Positions 11,804-23,466 of a DNA stretch of 64,000 nucleotides are shown here, piece by piece. Source of the stretch: Vicia villosa (taxonomy: Eukaryota > Streptophyta > Magnoliopsida > Fabales > Fabaceae); assembly GCF_029867415.1 (NCBI RefSeq), contig NW_026705928.1, positions 124,001 to 188,000 on the forward strand. Reading direction: 5' to 3'. The translations under genes were made by a program, and so were the position numbers. A model generated the notes under the pieces. That model ran no database searches. It was not told the origin of the DNA and saw only the letters and a list, made by a program, of their open reading frames with translations. The first letter of the stretch is position 1. Every line of letters starts with the position of its first letter.

Positions 11804-12725
11804 TTTGCGCTCTACTGGAGGTTTGCTTGTCCTTGCCCCCTTGCATTGGGATTTGATTGCTACTTGTCTCTCCAGCCTCCCTTGGTTTGAATTCCCTTTG
11901 GGCTTTCTTCATCCTCTGGTGTCTTCTCCATTGGGATCTGGACATAGGATTTTTGCCTTTGTAGTTCTCCAACCTGTACATCTCTCGATTTGAGGTTTGG
12001 AATTGTTTCCTATACGCCATTGCAGTTCTTCCACCTTGGTCCCAACTTCGCCATTTGTTAGTCCTTGCACCAGCTTGCATCCAACTGTCCCTAGGTATGT
12101 CTGCATGGACTTTGAATGTGACTCTTCGAGCTCTAGGATGTGGGCTGTCAGGTCTCTTCGATGGAGTCCATATATCGAAACCATACAGGTCAGGGCGAAG
12201 TCCCTGAGTTTCTCTACCCATATAGCAATACACCCTTTCGAATGACCGTGCCTGCATTTCGTCATAGATTGCTCCACATCTGGGACATAGTGCAATTTCA
12301 GTGTTTTCCCTGTGGCATTTGACCAGGAAGCCCACCAAGCTTTCTTCCATTTTCGGGTATACCTTAAGCAAAGGATTACCTCCTCTCCATGGCTGCTCCA
12401 ATCTTTCTCGTAGGGCCCTTTCGAAGTTAGCCTGGACCCTTCGATTCAGCATGATCGAACATCTTGGACACATCCATTGATTTCCGCCAGTCTTTTCATG
12501 GAAATTCCAGAGATAATCTTTTAGGGTCTCTCCTCTTGGCGGAATTTCAACATTTCCCTTTTGCCTTGTCAACCATTTTTCCAGTTCGTTTATTTCAGAC
12601 AAAGGGTGTCGAACATTGACCATGTTAACAACTGCTGGGGGAACTTCAAAAATCTGAATTTGTTGAAGTTTCGCCCTAAGGTCCTCAGTGGCCTCTCTGG
12701 TTTGTTCTTTCAAAACTCCAATCAT
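11790..12725 (-). pseudogene. gag: Tat element Gag C-terminal region with paired CPRC motifs
   Basis: In frame with the gag core at 12741-13886 and separated only by a stop at 12741-12743. It has two CPRC motifs (MCPRCSIM near residue 86 and LCPRCGAI near 147), which look like zinc-ribbon halves and are not a classic CCHC knuckle. A basic tail (RRHQRMKKAQR) would suit RNA binding. No CX2CX4HX4C knuckle is visible. Confidence 0.7.
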
Positions 12726-12740
12726 CTCTGTATTGGAGGA

Positions 12741-13886
12741 TTATTCAACATCAGTATTGAAGACTGTAGTGTTGTTTAGGCCTTCAGTAGCCTGCTTTCC
12801 AGTTGACATCTTTTCCGGTTCAGCAACTTCGGCTTCAGACACCTCTACCATGTTGACATCAAGTGGTTCACACATGTTAGTGTCAGCAATGTTCAAGGGG
12901 TTTGTGTCGACCTTCATGTGGCTTTTGGCCTTATCAGCAAATTTCAAACGTCCATCTTTGATAGCATTCTGAATTAGATCCCTGAAAAGAAAACATTGTG
13001 AGGTTTCATGGCCTAAAAACCCATGATATTTACAAAAACCTCTCTTCTTCCGTTGTTCTAACGGAGGAATTTTAGAATTAGGAGGCACTATCATTTGGCC
13101 ATCCTTCACTAGTAAATCAAATATTTCGTCACACTTAGTGACATCAAATGTATAAGTTTTCTTAGGAAATCTATCGCTCTTATCATTCTCTACTGGATTT
13201 TTTCCATTGGCAGGGGTAAGTAATTTGCAAGCATAAGGTGGTGCTTCTTTTAATTCGGCTAGATCTATTTCGACCTCTTCTACACTATATGAATCTTCGA
13301 AAGATTCGCTGTCAACGTCTTCTGCTTCGACGTACGCTACCCTTTCTTTCTTGTAGCCCTTGTTTGCCCTAGCCTTTTCTGCTTTTAAGCGTTCGACCTG
13401 TCGAACCCTGTCTGCCAACTGGGCCATATCCCTTAGGTATTGAGTATCCAGTTTCTTTCGAATTGAATAGTCTAAACCACCGGCAGCCATTTCGACTAGT
13501 TCATGCTCCGGGACGGTCGTGAAACATCTTGATTTTAACAAACGGAACCTGTTTAGGTACTCATCTATAGGTTCTGTGAACTTCCTCTTGATGCTAGCCA
13601 ATTCTTTCAGACTTATCTTGGTCTGACCCATGTAGAATTGTTCATGGAATAATCTTTCCAAGTGTGCCCAATTATCTATCGAATTTGGGGGTAAGGTAGT
13701 AAACCAAACAAAAGCATTTTTTGTCAGCGAACTAGGGAAGTATTTAATCCTTAAATCCTCATTCCCTGCTAAATCTCCTGCTTCTGTCAAATATCTGGCA
13801 ATATGTTCCAACGTTGATTCACTAGTGTCCCCTGAAAACTTCGTGAATTTGAGTACTTTAGTCCCCCTTGGTAATTCTGTTTGCAT
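12741..13886 (-). pseudogene. gag: Tat element Gag core (retrotransposon gag domain)
   Basis: A 381-codon segment with the retrotrans_gag signature: KFTKFSGD, IKYFPSSLTKNAFVWFTTLPP, then WAHLERLFHEQFY and an LRDMAQLADRVRQVE helix. It would form the capsid of the particle. A 1-nt deletion near 13897, where CCA TAG should continue into the open frame, puts it out of frame with the N-terminal part. An in-frame stop ends it at 12741. Confidence 0.9.
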
Positions 13887-13897
13887 AATATAATCTG

Positions 13898-15007
13898 CTA
13901 TGGGGATGTATAATTTGGATGTCGGAGTCCAGTACTGAGGCCATTATTGGCCATAACTCTCTCTATCATGGCAGTTAGGTTATTTTCTGTAGCCAGGTTT
14001 TCTCTTCTGACTCTCTGAACTACTTCATCCGGGTGTTCGTTCCTACCCACTACCCTTAATCTGGGTCTTTCTTCCTCAAACCCTTGCTGGACGGGAACAA
14101 CTCTTTGATTCGAAGCCTCTAAATCTATTACCCGATTCCTTTCGACCGTTGTTGTTCTTTGTGGAGGAATCACGCTAGCAGTGTTTGCACTAGGCGGAGG
14201 AACTACATTTTGGATACGTTCCAGAATGGGATCCCCTTCTCGATAAGAGGATTGGTTATTTCTTCGCTTGGGTGGTTGAACTCCCTTGAATTCTGCCATT
14301 TGAGTCATTTTGGATGATATTTTTTGGAAAGTTTCCATATTCTCCCGATTAGTGTTAGCAATATTTGTTGCTAAAGGAATTAAGATTGACGCTAATTCTT
14401 TGGCCAGGACTCCTAACATATCATGGTTACTTGCGTCCATCTCTTGTAGGAATGCTGCTTGATTACTTGTGGTAAAATTGGGTATTTGGGCAGAGAAGCT
14501 AGTATTTTGTGCGCTTCGACCTACTGAACCAACATTTGGCGAAAATGTCGCGGGGTTAGTTGTAGTGTATGTAGGTCCTGCTCCTCGTGTACCTGTCATG
14601 TATGCATATGGCATTCCATATTGACTGTTTGGTCTCCATTCGAACGCAGATGATCCAGGGGAAAATAACTGGTTTGCAGCATTCGTCGAAGCAAGTTGCA
14701 TTCCGCTTGCACTTGAGGATGGAGGTGCGGTAGTTGATACCGAAACTGGAATAGTCCCTGTCGTTGCTGTATTGTTTTCAGGTATAGCCTGGGAACTATC
14801 CATGGATCTCTATCCATTCGGACCCGGTATGTTCTGCGCTCCTTGAGTAGAAGTCGAAACATGCGTAGAATTTACCGCTCCTGTTCCTGACCCTTGTGGG
14901 GGATCTTGATCTCCCCCTGCACTGGTCGTGACGACCATTTTCTTGTTGTACCTTCGTTTGGGAATCGGTTGTGCACTGTTTGTTAATTTACCGTTCCTAA
15001 GGTTCAT
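13898..15007 (-). pseudogene. gag: Tat element Gag N-terminal region
   Basis: It begins MNLRNGK at 15007, a start common in plant gypsy Gag, 64 bp inside the PBS. One in-frame stop at 14810-14812 divides 65 and 301 codons. The region is Ser/Thr/Pro/Gln-rich and low complexity, with a helical stretch near 14400 before the capsid core. The 1-nt frameshift at its end is described with the core. Confidence 0.8.
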
Positions 15008-15070
15008 ACAAGGTCTTAATATTTTCTAGACAAAACAAAACAATCGATTAATAACAATCTGCTTGACACT

Positions 15071-15088
15071 GTCCCACTGGGCGTGCCA
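15071..15088 (-). other. Tat element primer-binding site
   Basis: On the minus strand TGGCACGCCCAGTGGGAC lies three bases inside the 5' LTR and starts with the TGG that pairs with a tRNA CCA end. I could not assign the tRNA with confidence. Confidence 0.75.
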
Positions 15089-15091
15089 ATT

Positions 15092-16045
15092 TGTTTACGG
15101 TGATTTCCGGTAAACAACCGCTAGTCTTTCAAACTATAATAAATATGATTTGGTTACTCGCAGGATCGACTAGATTGATCCTAGGACATAGTCAAAAAGG
15201 CTGTTATTCATGATAGTTCGAATTATGTCTATGATTGATGTGTCTCGAAATAAGAAATACTTGAACAAAGAAATAAAGATTAGCAATCACCTTGTTATAC
15301 ACGTAAATATAACACCAGTGAGAAGTGAGTTAAAGATAAAATATAAGACAAAACTGTAAAAGCGCAAGAATCTTAAAGTGCAAAAAAGGTTAAATGCATC
15401 GAAGATAAATGACATGAAAATAAAGAGTGCAGGAATGTAAATGACATAAAGTAAATGAAACGCAGTAATATCGAAAGATACTTGAATAAAGAAAAATACA
15501 CATGTATTTAAAATAGTGTTGGTGTCATACGTACATTTCTCAGCAAACTCTTTCTCTTAACACTTGATACTTGAGTAATATGTGAGTGATTTGTACAAAA
15601 TGAACACACGAAATCCTAACATTAAGACCCTTATTTATACTAGTTTCGACCTTAACGGTCCTACACTAATCTAATGCCACGTTGCCCGCAGAAAATCCAG
15701 GGATGCCATCTGTCTTCGTGCGGTTACATAAACTACTTTGAAATTCAAATCATCCCGCCTGAATATCCCTTCGATGCGTGGCAACATAATTAGAGTCGAG
15801 AATGCCACGAAACCACGCTAAGCTTCAGTACTTCGCATATTTCGCAAAAACTTCTAAGTCCCAAAGACTATTCTTTCCGAATTTTAACTTCAGTGCCAAC
15901 TATCTTTGTTCCAACTTAAACATCATTCTCGAAGCATGGCCATCAGTAGCCATTTTTTATCTTCAAAGATGATCATCAGCAACCATCTCCTTCGAATTTC
16001 AGACCTTCGAAGGACATTCTTTCCAAACGAAATCTTCAGCTAACA
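15092..16045 (-). repeat. Tat element 5' LTR
   Basis: 954 bp with TG...CA ends, flanked on the right by the ATTCC duplication at 16046-16050. As the 5' LTR it should hold the promoter; a minus-strand TATAAATAA lies at 15631-15639. Confidence 0.93.
15631..15639 (-). promoter_or_regulatory. Candidate TATA box in Tat 5' LTR
   Basis: TATAAATAA on the minus strand, conserved at 952-960 in the other LTR. Transcription would start about 30 nt downstream, within the LTR. Confidence 0.5.
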
Positions 16046-18267
16046 ATTCCTTGATGAACTTTCACACACCTTCAAGCATCTCTTCATCCGACTTGAACTG
16101 AATCGAGAGAGAGTCTTAAACAAGAGATGATCGGAAGATAGCGTCGTATCGAGATGAGAATGAGACGGAGAGGGGAGTTCGCCGGAGAAAGAAATTCATG
16201 AATGCTCCGGCCGCCGCTTACTTATTTGTGAGAGAACTGAGAGCGAAATTGAGAGGAGAACCAATTGAGAGATTGAATCGGAGATCGCCAGAAGAAATAG
16301 GAGAGCAAGAGAGATTTAGGCGGAGAGTTTGATCGGAGAGAATGAGAGGAGAGATATTTGAGACGAGGGAGGGAGACGTGTATTAGTTCGGTTCCCTTTT
16401 GTGGCGGCCAGGTTTTGATCGGAGGAGAAGGTTTATCTCTGGCGCCGTTTCGTCGTGAAAGAGAGTAAGGAGAGCTTTCATAGGTTCACTGGTCACAAAC
16501 ACAAAACGTAAAACCCTAATCCTTTCCCTTTTTGGTTATTCCTTTTATTAATGATGATAATTTTTTCTTAATTGCAAATAAAATATGATTAATGGACCAT
16601 AAACATGATTAATGTGAATATCAAAATCTGATGAAAAATGTGGATCCAAAATGCATCAAACCTTGGGCCTGCCATCCGAAATTGCGGTCCTCCATAAGCC
16701 CAATTATATTCTTTTTTTTTGACATAAAGATTGCTAAAAACTTACAAAAACATTCTCTGGGCTAACTTCTGTTGGGCCCTGCGTCAGTCACTTGCCTACA
16801 CCCTAGATTCCACAATAAACCTCTGTGATTCAAGTATTTTTAGGTGCTTATATTTTTTTTATTTTACATAGTTTTTCTTATACTTTTGCATGATAAAAAA
16901 TGAATAAAAATATGTAATCTTTTCTAGTTAGAATTAGATTTTGTTTTCTATATTTGTTTTAGATGATAAAAAAACATGTAATATCTTTTGCTTGTTAGAA
17001 TTTAATTGTTTTGTACTTAGTTTTATTCTAGTTTTAGTTAAAAATGTCATAAAAAACAATTTATGTTTGTTAGATTTTTGTTTAAGATTTAATTAGAACT
17101 TAATTGCTAGAATTTTCTATAGCGTGCTTCCTTGTTACTACTGATTTGTTTGCTGAGATGTGCGAGATACTTCGAGAGAGCCTTCAATTGTGATTCGACT
17201 TGCTTCGTGTCCCACTTTATTTGTGGGACACGATTTTGCTTCCAGTGCGATTTGTCTTACGACTTGATTTGCGTCGTGTTCTACTTTATTTGTGGGACAC
17301 GAACCTATTTCCGATGCCAGTCACTTGATCTCTCATTCATTGAGATGTATACTCTTGTATTGTCTGGACTGTTTCTCTTGCAGGGTGCTCGTGTGGTTAT
17401 GCTCGACGTGTACCACATGTCGCTCGTGATTTATTTTCACGACGACGCTTTCTGACTCGCCTTGCTTGATGATGGCTTACGCGAAGTATTTCGGACTTCT
17501 CTGCTTACGCTTGCTAGCTCATTGCGGATTTTCTATCCGTTCGGTATTGTCTCCTTGTCCCTTTTACCGCTTTCCGCATCATCCTATAACATGAGAAGTA
17601 GGACCTAGACATGCATCTGGCCAAGCCCTCGAAAGAGGCTCTGTTTTTGTTGGTGTGTTTACATTTGTGCTTTGCGGCAGGGAGTCACGGTGTAATAAGT
17701 CATATATGGCACTCCGTTAAGTCCTTATGGAAGGCATGCGGAAAGGGTTAGTAATCAACCCCCGCCTAGTCTCATCGAGTCCGTTTGGTATGCGCACGCT
17801 ACGCGTCGCTCGCTTCCGAACATGCACAAGATCTTGTTATCGAGTATGTCAGGAAAAGGGTTCATGCAACCGGACCCCCGCCTTTCCTATAGCTCGCGTT
17901 GCTCGACGTTGATGCTCGGTGTATGCACGCACCGTTTTCCTTTACGATCCGTGACGGCTTGGTTGCTGAGAGGGACTCGCTCCTCTTGTCTATGGCCCGA
18001 TCATTTTCGCGAGGTCTAATACTTGGTTGACTTGGGTTGAGCTGCTCCCCTTGGCTATGGTGGGACCGCCTTTCTACCATTCGGCCAGTGCCATTAGTTT
18101 GTTTGCTTTACGAGCGGAGCTCGTTTGTGTGCTATCTTTGTTTGCTTTCGCTTCCCCTCGTAGGTTGATAGTTTAGTTTAGACTGGTACCCTTTGTATGC
18201 TAACATTAGGTAGCAAGCTTTCCCCCTTAGCTTAGGTCTTCCTCATGCATTTCTTTAAAACACAAAC
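16046..18267 (+). repeat. Element A 5' LTR, segment 2
   Basis: It continues the LTR after the Tat insertion and aligns with about 36489-38430 of the right LTR. From about 17989 to 18262 it has sequence missing from the right LTR. It ends with CAAAC (18263-18267), the target duplication of the copia element. Short ORFs (for example at 17132-17455) recur in both LTRs without recognisable domains. Confidence 0.88.
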
Positions 18268-19476
18268 TGAAGGATAGAAAAACACTTAGAAAGGGGGGTT
18301 TGAATAAGTGTAGCTTTAAAAACTTGACAGATAAAAATAAATTGCACAGTTATTTTTATCCTGGTTCGTTGTTAACTAAACTACTCCAGTCCACCCCCGC
18401 AGAGATGATTTACCTCAACTGAGGATTTAATCCACTAATCGCACGGATTACAATGGTTCTCCACTTAGTCAGCAACTAAGTCTTCCAGAGTCTTCTGATC
18501 ACACACTGATCACTCCAGGAACAACTGCTTAGATACCCTCTAAGACTTTTCTAGAGTATACTGATCCACACGATCACTCTAGTTACAACCTGCTTAGATA
18601 ACCTCTAAGACTTCCTAGAGTATTCTGATCCACACGATCACTCTAGTTCCTTACAACTTAATGTAATCAATTCTAAGAGTATTACAATTGCTTCTTAAAA
18701 GCTATAATCACAAACTGTGATATTTCTCTTAATCGTTTAAGCTTAATCTCACTAATATATTACAACAGCAATGTAGTGAGCTTTGATGAAGATGAAGTTT
18801 CTGAGCTTTGATTTGAACAGCGTTTCAGCAAGTTGATATTCACAGAATAGGTGTAGAATTAGTTAACCTTGCTTCTCATCAGAACTTCATATTTATAGGC
18901 GTTGGAGAAGATGACCGTTGAGTGCATTTAATGCTTTGCGTGTTCCGTACAGCATCGCATTTAATGTTATACGCTTTTGTCAACTACCTCGAGCCTTGTT
19001 CACGCTGTGTCTACTGACGTAGCCTATTATAGCTTTTAACGTTCCTTTTTTCAGTCAGCGTAGCTTGCCACTTGTACTTTCTTCTGATCTGATGTTTGTG
19101 AATACAACGTTTGAATATCATCAGAGTCAAACAGCTTGGTGCAGAGCATCTTCTGATCTTCTGACTTTGAAGTGCTTCTGAGCGTGATACCATCAGAACT
19201 TCAGTGCTTCTGTTCTCTTATTCTTCTGATGCTTCCATAGACCCATGTTCTGATTCTGCTTCGACCATCTTCTGATGTCTTGCCAGACCATGTTCTGATG
19301 TTGCATGCTGAACCATTTGAGACAAAGCTTCTGAGCGCTGAATTATGCATACTCTTTATATATTTCCTGAAAAGGAAATTGCATTGGATTAGAGTACCAT
19401 ATTATCTTAAGCAAAATTCATATTATTGTTATCATCAAAACTAAGATAATTGATCAGAACAAATCTTGTTCTAACA
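18268..19476 (-). repeat. Copia element 3' LTR
   Basis: 1209 bp, TGAAGGATAG...TTCTAACA, about 99.7% identical to the right copy. It is rich in TTCTGA and its complement. Confidence 0.95.
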
Positions 19477-19490
19477 ATCTCCCCCTTTTT
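19477..19490 (-). other. Copia element polypurine tract
   Basis: The minus strand reads AAAAAGGGGGAGAT directly before the 3' LTR, the classic SIRE/Tork-type tract. Confidence 0.88.
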
Positions 19491-20697
19491 GATGATGACA
19501 AAAACATATATAAATGATATGAATTTGCGATCAGAAAGAACAGACGGCAAAAGACAAATTACACAGCTATAGCATAAGCATATGAATATGTCTCCCCCTG
19601 AGATTAACAATCTCCCCCTGAGATAAATAATCTCCCCCTGAAATAAATACTCGAAGAACTTTAATAAAAGACTTCCCTGATTATTTCGGTAGAGACGATC
19701 ATATAAGCTTCTGTCTTTAGAGAATTCATAGCTTCTGACTTCTGCTTCCATTGGACAGCTTCAGAACTAGAATTTCTTTTAGATCCCTAGAACACTCACA
19801 GCTTCTGATTCCTGCTTCCATCTAGGACAGCTTCAGAACTTGAATTTCTTTGATCTTCTGAACATTCACAGCTTCTGACTTCTGCTTCCATCTAGGACAG
19901 CTTCAGAACTTGAATTTCTTTGATCTTCTGAACATTCACAGCTTCTGATTTCTGCTTCCATTTAGGACAGCTTCAGAACTTGAGTTTTCTGGATCTTTAG
20001 AACATTCACAGCTTCTGATTTCTGCTTCCCTCGGATAGCTTCAGAGCTTTGAATTTCTACCAACATCACTTCATGCTAGATTTGTATCAGAACATTGTTG
20101 AATGTACCAGAGCATCATCAGAGCATCTCTACATCCTGAAATGTTACAGAACAAAAACTAAACGACAAAAGTCAGCATGAACGAGTCAGAACATAAAATG
20201 TATATTCGAACACATGATATGTATTAGAGCCATATAGGCTGAAATAATGTATCAGAGCAAATAGAATTTTGTCAGAGCAAATAGACAAATATGGATCAAA
20301 TTCTATTATCAGTGCTTCTGATTCATTCTTCTTTCTTGCTTCTGATCTCTGAAGCTTGACAGCACTCAGCTTGCTTCAGTTTCCATGAGCTTATTCTTTT
20401 TACAGAATAACACTTCTTATGGTTTATACCTGCAAAACACTTAAACCAATATAGAACTTGCAGTTCTTGTTAGCAAAAGCAACTGATTAAATCAAATCAT
20501 TTATCACATATTTCTCCCCCTTTTTGTCATATCATCAAAAAGCAAAAAAGATTCAGAGACAAACAAAACGAAACACACGGAGGAAGAAGATGATTTCATT
20601 GAAGTTCAAACAGCAGGTACAGAAGGACATGAAGATAAGAAAGATCAGATGCACAAAGACAGATGCAACGAAAAGAAAGAAACAACACAGATTCAAT
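19491..20697 (-). other. Copia element 3' untranslated region
   Basis: 1.2 kb between the stop of the envelope-position ORF and the PPT. No coding frame is supported. It repeats TCTCCCCCTGA-type strings at 19590-19650 and holds the 70-bp array at 19728-20060. A second purine/pyrimidine tract (TTTCTCCCCCTTTTTGTC, about 20511-20528) resembles an extra polypurine tract. Confidence 0.7.
19728..20060 (-). repeat. 70-bp tandem repeat in copia 3' UTR
   Basis: Units start at about 19728, 19799, 19869, 19939 and 20009 and share CAGCTTCTGA...TGCTTCCAT...CAGCTTCAGAACTTGAA. The middle copies are nearly identical and the edges are more diverged. About 4.7 units. Confidence 0.88.
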
Positions 20698-23439
20698 CTA
20701 AGATGGCCCTAGCCTTGACAAGATCTTGGCCAGCATCTCTTTAACCTCATTGTTGTGTCCTTCTTGCCTCACCATGAAAGCGTTATACTTATCATTGAGT
20801 GAGCTTTGCTCATCCTGTCTCTTCTGAATTTCTTCTAGAGTCCTTGCAAGACGAGAAGGTTCATCAGAAGAAGCTTCAACGCTTTCAACCACAGGAATAG
20901 CAACTTGATCTATAGCTTCCATGGATAGATCATTTGCAGGGATGTCCTCAACAGGATCTGATTCAGCAACATGATCTTCAGCATCTGCTTCTTGCATAGA
21001 AGCATCTCCATATTCTGCAGCAGGAATTTCCGAGTCTCCATTCTCAAGTGCCTGAAGAATGGCAGCTAGATTCCTGGGAGCAGAAGGGCCTTCAACTTCT
21101 GGTGGGTCAACAACTTCTGGAATGACCAAGCTTGGATCTTTCTCAGAAGGGTTTTCCCTCAGATAGTCAAAGAGAGTCTTGAAGTCTCCGAGCAGAACAG
21201 GATAATCAGGAATAAAGATAACAATATCCCTGCGTGGATTTGCTTCCATTTCAGCAGCCAGTCTTAATTGTTCCATCTCATCCAAGAAGGGCTTCTCTTC
21301 CAACAGATGTCTACCTTTGAGACTAGCAAACCAGAAGTCTTCATAATTCCTCAGAATTCCACGAGGCCGTGGGGCAGCAGCTACACAGGCTTCCTGAAGT
21401 TCTAAAAACAGAGCATCTGATTCTCTGCGAAAAATCCTCCAGAAGTTCCGCATAGCAACATCATTCAATCCAGAACTTTCAGCAATTCTGAGAGTATCAA
21501 AGGTACTTCTGAGATTCCTCTTTATGTTTTCAAAAACTACACCAATAGGATATACAGGGCGGAATTTTATTTGGGTTTTTGAAAAGGCAGGGTTGGAAGT
21601 GAAGTACGGATGAGATTCTCTATCCAACCTATAAGAAGATTCTGCTTCAGTATCAGAATCTAACACTACCACTTCAGCTTCAGGACGAGGCTTGGGAGTG
21701 TAGTTGCAATCACGGAGCAGCTGCTCATGTGATGCAGAGGTTGGAAGAGGAGAATCACAAAGATTGTTTTGAGAGGTGGAGGGAGTATGTTCAAGGGTGG
21801 CATTGAGAGAAGGTTGAGATGGAAAGAGAGTTTGAAGGGGTGGTATATCCAGAACAGGATTTATGGTAGGTGGAGAGGAAGGAATGGTTATAGGAGAAGA
21901 TGGAGGTGTAAGAACATGGACAAAGACAGGTGATTCTGATGTGGCTTTTTCTGGTTCAGGTGTAGGGACAACCTCTATTGGTGCAGCTTCTGAACAAACA
22001 GCAGGAACAGAATCAGGTTCAGAAATGCATATACCTTTGGAACCTCTCAGAAAAGCTTTGGCCACATCCTCAGTCTTCTTCTGCTTCTTACTCTTCGGCT
22101 CTTCAATAATCTTTGCTTTGCCGCTAGCGATTTCTTTCCTTCTGACATATGCCAGAACTTCTGGTTGATTCTCAGCCTCTTGAGAGATATTTTCTTCATC
22201 AGATTCTTGAAGAATCATCTTTCTTTTTCTGATTTTCTTCTTCTCAACAACTTCAACAATCTCAGCATTGTTATTTGACTTCTTCTTCTTTTTCTCAGCT
22301 TCCTTCTTTTTCTTCTCAAAATCAGCAGAGACAGCCTTAACAACCTTTGCAATGACTTCTTCTGGGACCACTTCTTTCTTGGTGGTAGCAGCAGGATGAT
22401 CAAACTTTCTTTTGGTCCTTTCTTCCTTCTTACGATTCACTTTAATAGGAGCACCTTTGTCTTGATCTTTAAGACTCTTATCCTCTTTTTGTGACTTCAG
22501 ATACTTAGTTCTGACTTCAGGTACCTCACTATTGAAGAAGGTTTCAAAGTCAGCTAGTACTGGTTTTCTTCTGATTCTTGTTCCAGCTAGAGGTTGAGGA
22601 ACTTTGAGGATAGTGTCAATTATTTTCATCTTCTTTAAAGAAAAAGCATTCAGACAGGCTCCAGAGGTGACAGCAAGGTTTTTGATAATACCTTCAGACT
22701 CCAGACTTTCAACAATCTTGGAATGCACCAGAAGGTTTGTAATAATTCTACCAAAAGGAATGATTGTTCCACCATTTTCTTTTCTGAAAGCGTTTCTGGA
22801 ATCCTTTACTGCTTTCCACATATGGTTGAAGATAATGTAAATCGCATCAACCTTCTTCTGAGTGGCAATGCAATAAAGAATATACCTTTGATCATTACTG
22901 ATGAAATCCGAGGCATGTGTTGCTTTCCTATGGTAGAAACACCCAAGAAGGATCTTTGTCCAGATTCTGTAGACATCTCTCAAATCCTTGACGTGTTTTG
23001 TTTTCTTGACATTTGGATAGAGAGTGGATAGAACATCTCCCAAATCTGCCCTTTGATCAAACTCAAAAACCCCTTCAGGGTTTTTCAGGTCAAACATCAT
23101 TCTTAGGATGTTTTCAGTAATAACAACAAACTTTCCATGGACGAAAGAAAGTATAGATTTTGGAGCAACCACAGCATGTGCCCAGAACTCCTTGACAAGA
23201 TCCGGATAAACTGGACCAACGAACTCAGCAAACAACGAGGTCCATCCTTGAAAGATGATGTCTTCTTTAAGGTGAAATTGGTTTTCTTCAATGTTGTCAA
23301 AGTCAACCATGAGTTCACACAGAACTTCCAATTCATCTTTAGGAATGGAGCATGCAACAACAGGAGTAAGTTGCAAAGTTTCTTCTTGGAGATGATGAGG
23401 AACAGATGACTCAGCATTTTGGGATGAGAAGGCAGCCAT
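20698..23439 (-). CDS. Long envelope-position ORF of copia element (PF20167-like domain plus coiled coil)
   Basis: The frame is intact from MAAFSSQ (23439); an upstream Met at 23466 also exists, but MAA starts like related proteins. The N-terminal ~270 residues carry the domain shared with the Tat antisense gene (GPVYPDLVKEFWA, IWTKILLGCFYHR, PFGRIITNL). A Lys-rich stretch with several candidate nuclear signals follows (KKKKEAEKKKKKS, KKKIRKRKM), then a Pro/Ser/Thr-rich linker, a second conserved region around NFWRIFRRESDALFLELQEAC, and an acidic region. The C-terminal coiled coil starts near LARTLEEIQKRQDEQ. I see no signal peptide or membrane span, so a true envelope role is doubtful. The basic tracts suggest a nuclear or nucleic-acid role. 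Confidence 0.82.
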   Translation of the reverse strand: MAAFSSQNAESSVPHHLQEETLQLTPVVACSIPKDELEVLCELMVDFDNIEENQFHLKEDIIFQGWTSLFAEFVGPVYPDLVKEFWAHAVVAPKSILSFVHGKFVVITENILRMMFDLKNPEGVFEFDQRADLGDVLSTLYPNVKKTKHVKDLRDVYRIWTKILLGCFYHRKATHASDFISNDQRYILYCIATQKKVDAIYIIFNHMWKAVKDSRNAFRKENGGTIIPFGRIITNLLVHSKIVESLESEGIIKNLAVTSGACLNAFSLKKMKIIDTILKVPQPLAGTRIRRKPVLADFETFFNSEVPEVRTKYLKSQKEDKSLKDQDKGAPIKVNRKKEERTKRKFDHPAATTKKEVVPEEVIAKVVKAVSADFEKKKKEAEKKKKKSNNNAEIVEVVEKKKIRKRKMILQESDEENISQEAENQPEVLAYVRRKEIASGKAKIIEEPKSKKQKKTEDVAKAFLRGSKGICISEPDSVPAVCSEAAPIEVVPTPEPEKATSESPVFVHVLTPPSSPITIPSSPPTINPVLDIPPLQTLFPSQPSLNATLEHTPSTSQNNLCDSPLPTSASHEQLLRDCNYTPKPRPEAEVVVLDSDTEAESSYRLDRESHPYFTSNPAFSKTQIKFRPVYPIGVVFENIKRNLRSTFDTLRIAESSGLNDVAMRNFWRIFRRESDALFLELQEACVAAAPRPRGILRNYEDFWFASLKGRHLLEEKPFLDEMEQLRLAAEMEANPRRDIVIFIPDYPVLLGDFKTLFDYLRENPSEKDPSLVIPEVVDPPEVEGPSAPRNLAAILQALENGDSEIPAAEYGDASMQEADAEDHVAESDPVEDIPANDLSMEAIDQVAIPVVESVEASSDEPSRLARTLEEIQKRQDEQSSLNDKYNAFMVRQEGHNNEVKEMLAKILSRLGPS

Positions 23440-23466
23440 GGATGCAGAATGAACAAAAACGAACAA

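Larger units (their letters stand above)
413..16045 (-). mobile_element. Tat-clade Ty3/gypsy retrotransposon with two antisense genes
   Basis: This is a complete 15.6-kb element on the minus strand. It has 954-bp LTRs at 413-1366 and 15092-16045, each starting TGTTTACGG and ending CTAACA, and a perfect 5-bp TSD ATTCC (408-412 and 16046-16050). The empty site is preserved in the right LTR of element A near 36489, which confirms the insertion. In minus-strand order it holds gag, protease, RT, RNase H, a second RNase H and integrase, then two plus-strand genes between pol and the 3' LTR. The RT signature, the dual RNase H and the antisense extra genes are traits of the Tat lineage. Several stops and frameshifts disable gag-pol. 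The LTRs differ at about 19 positions by eye (2%). Confidence 0.93.

Noticed and set aside
21863..22168. 101-codon plus-strand frame inside the copia envelope-position ORF
   Set aside because: Opposite-strand shadow of a Pro/Ser/Thr-rich coding stretch; no start context or motif.
20698..23439. True viral envelope protein
   Set aside because: No signal peptide, membrane span or cysteine pattern visible; only its position after the lost pol suggests the name.
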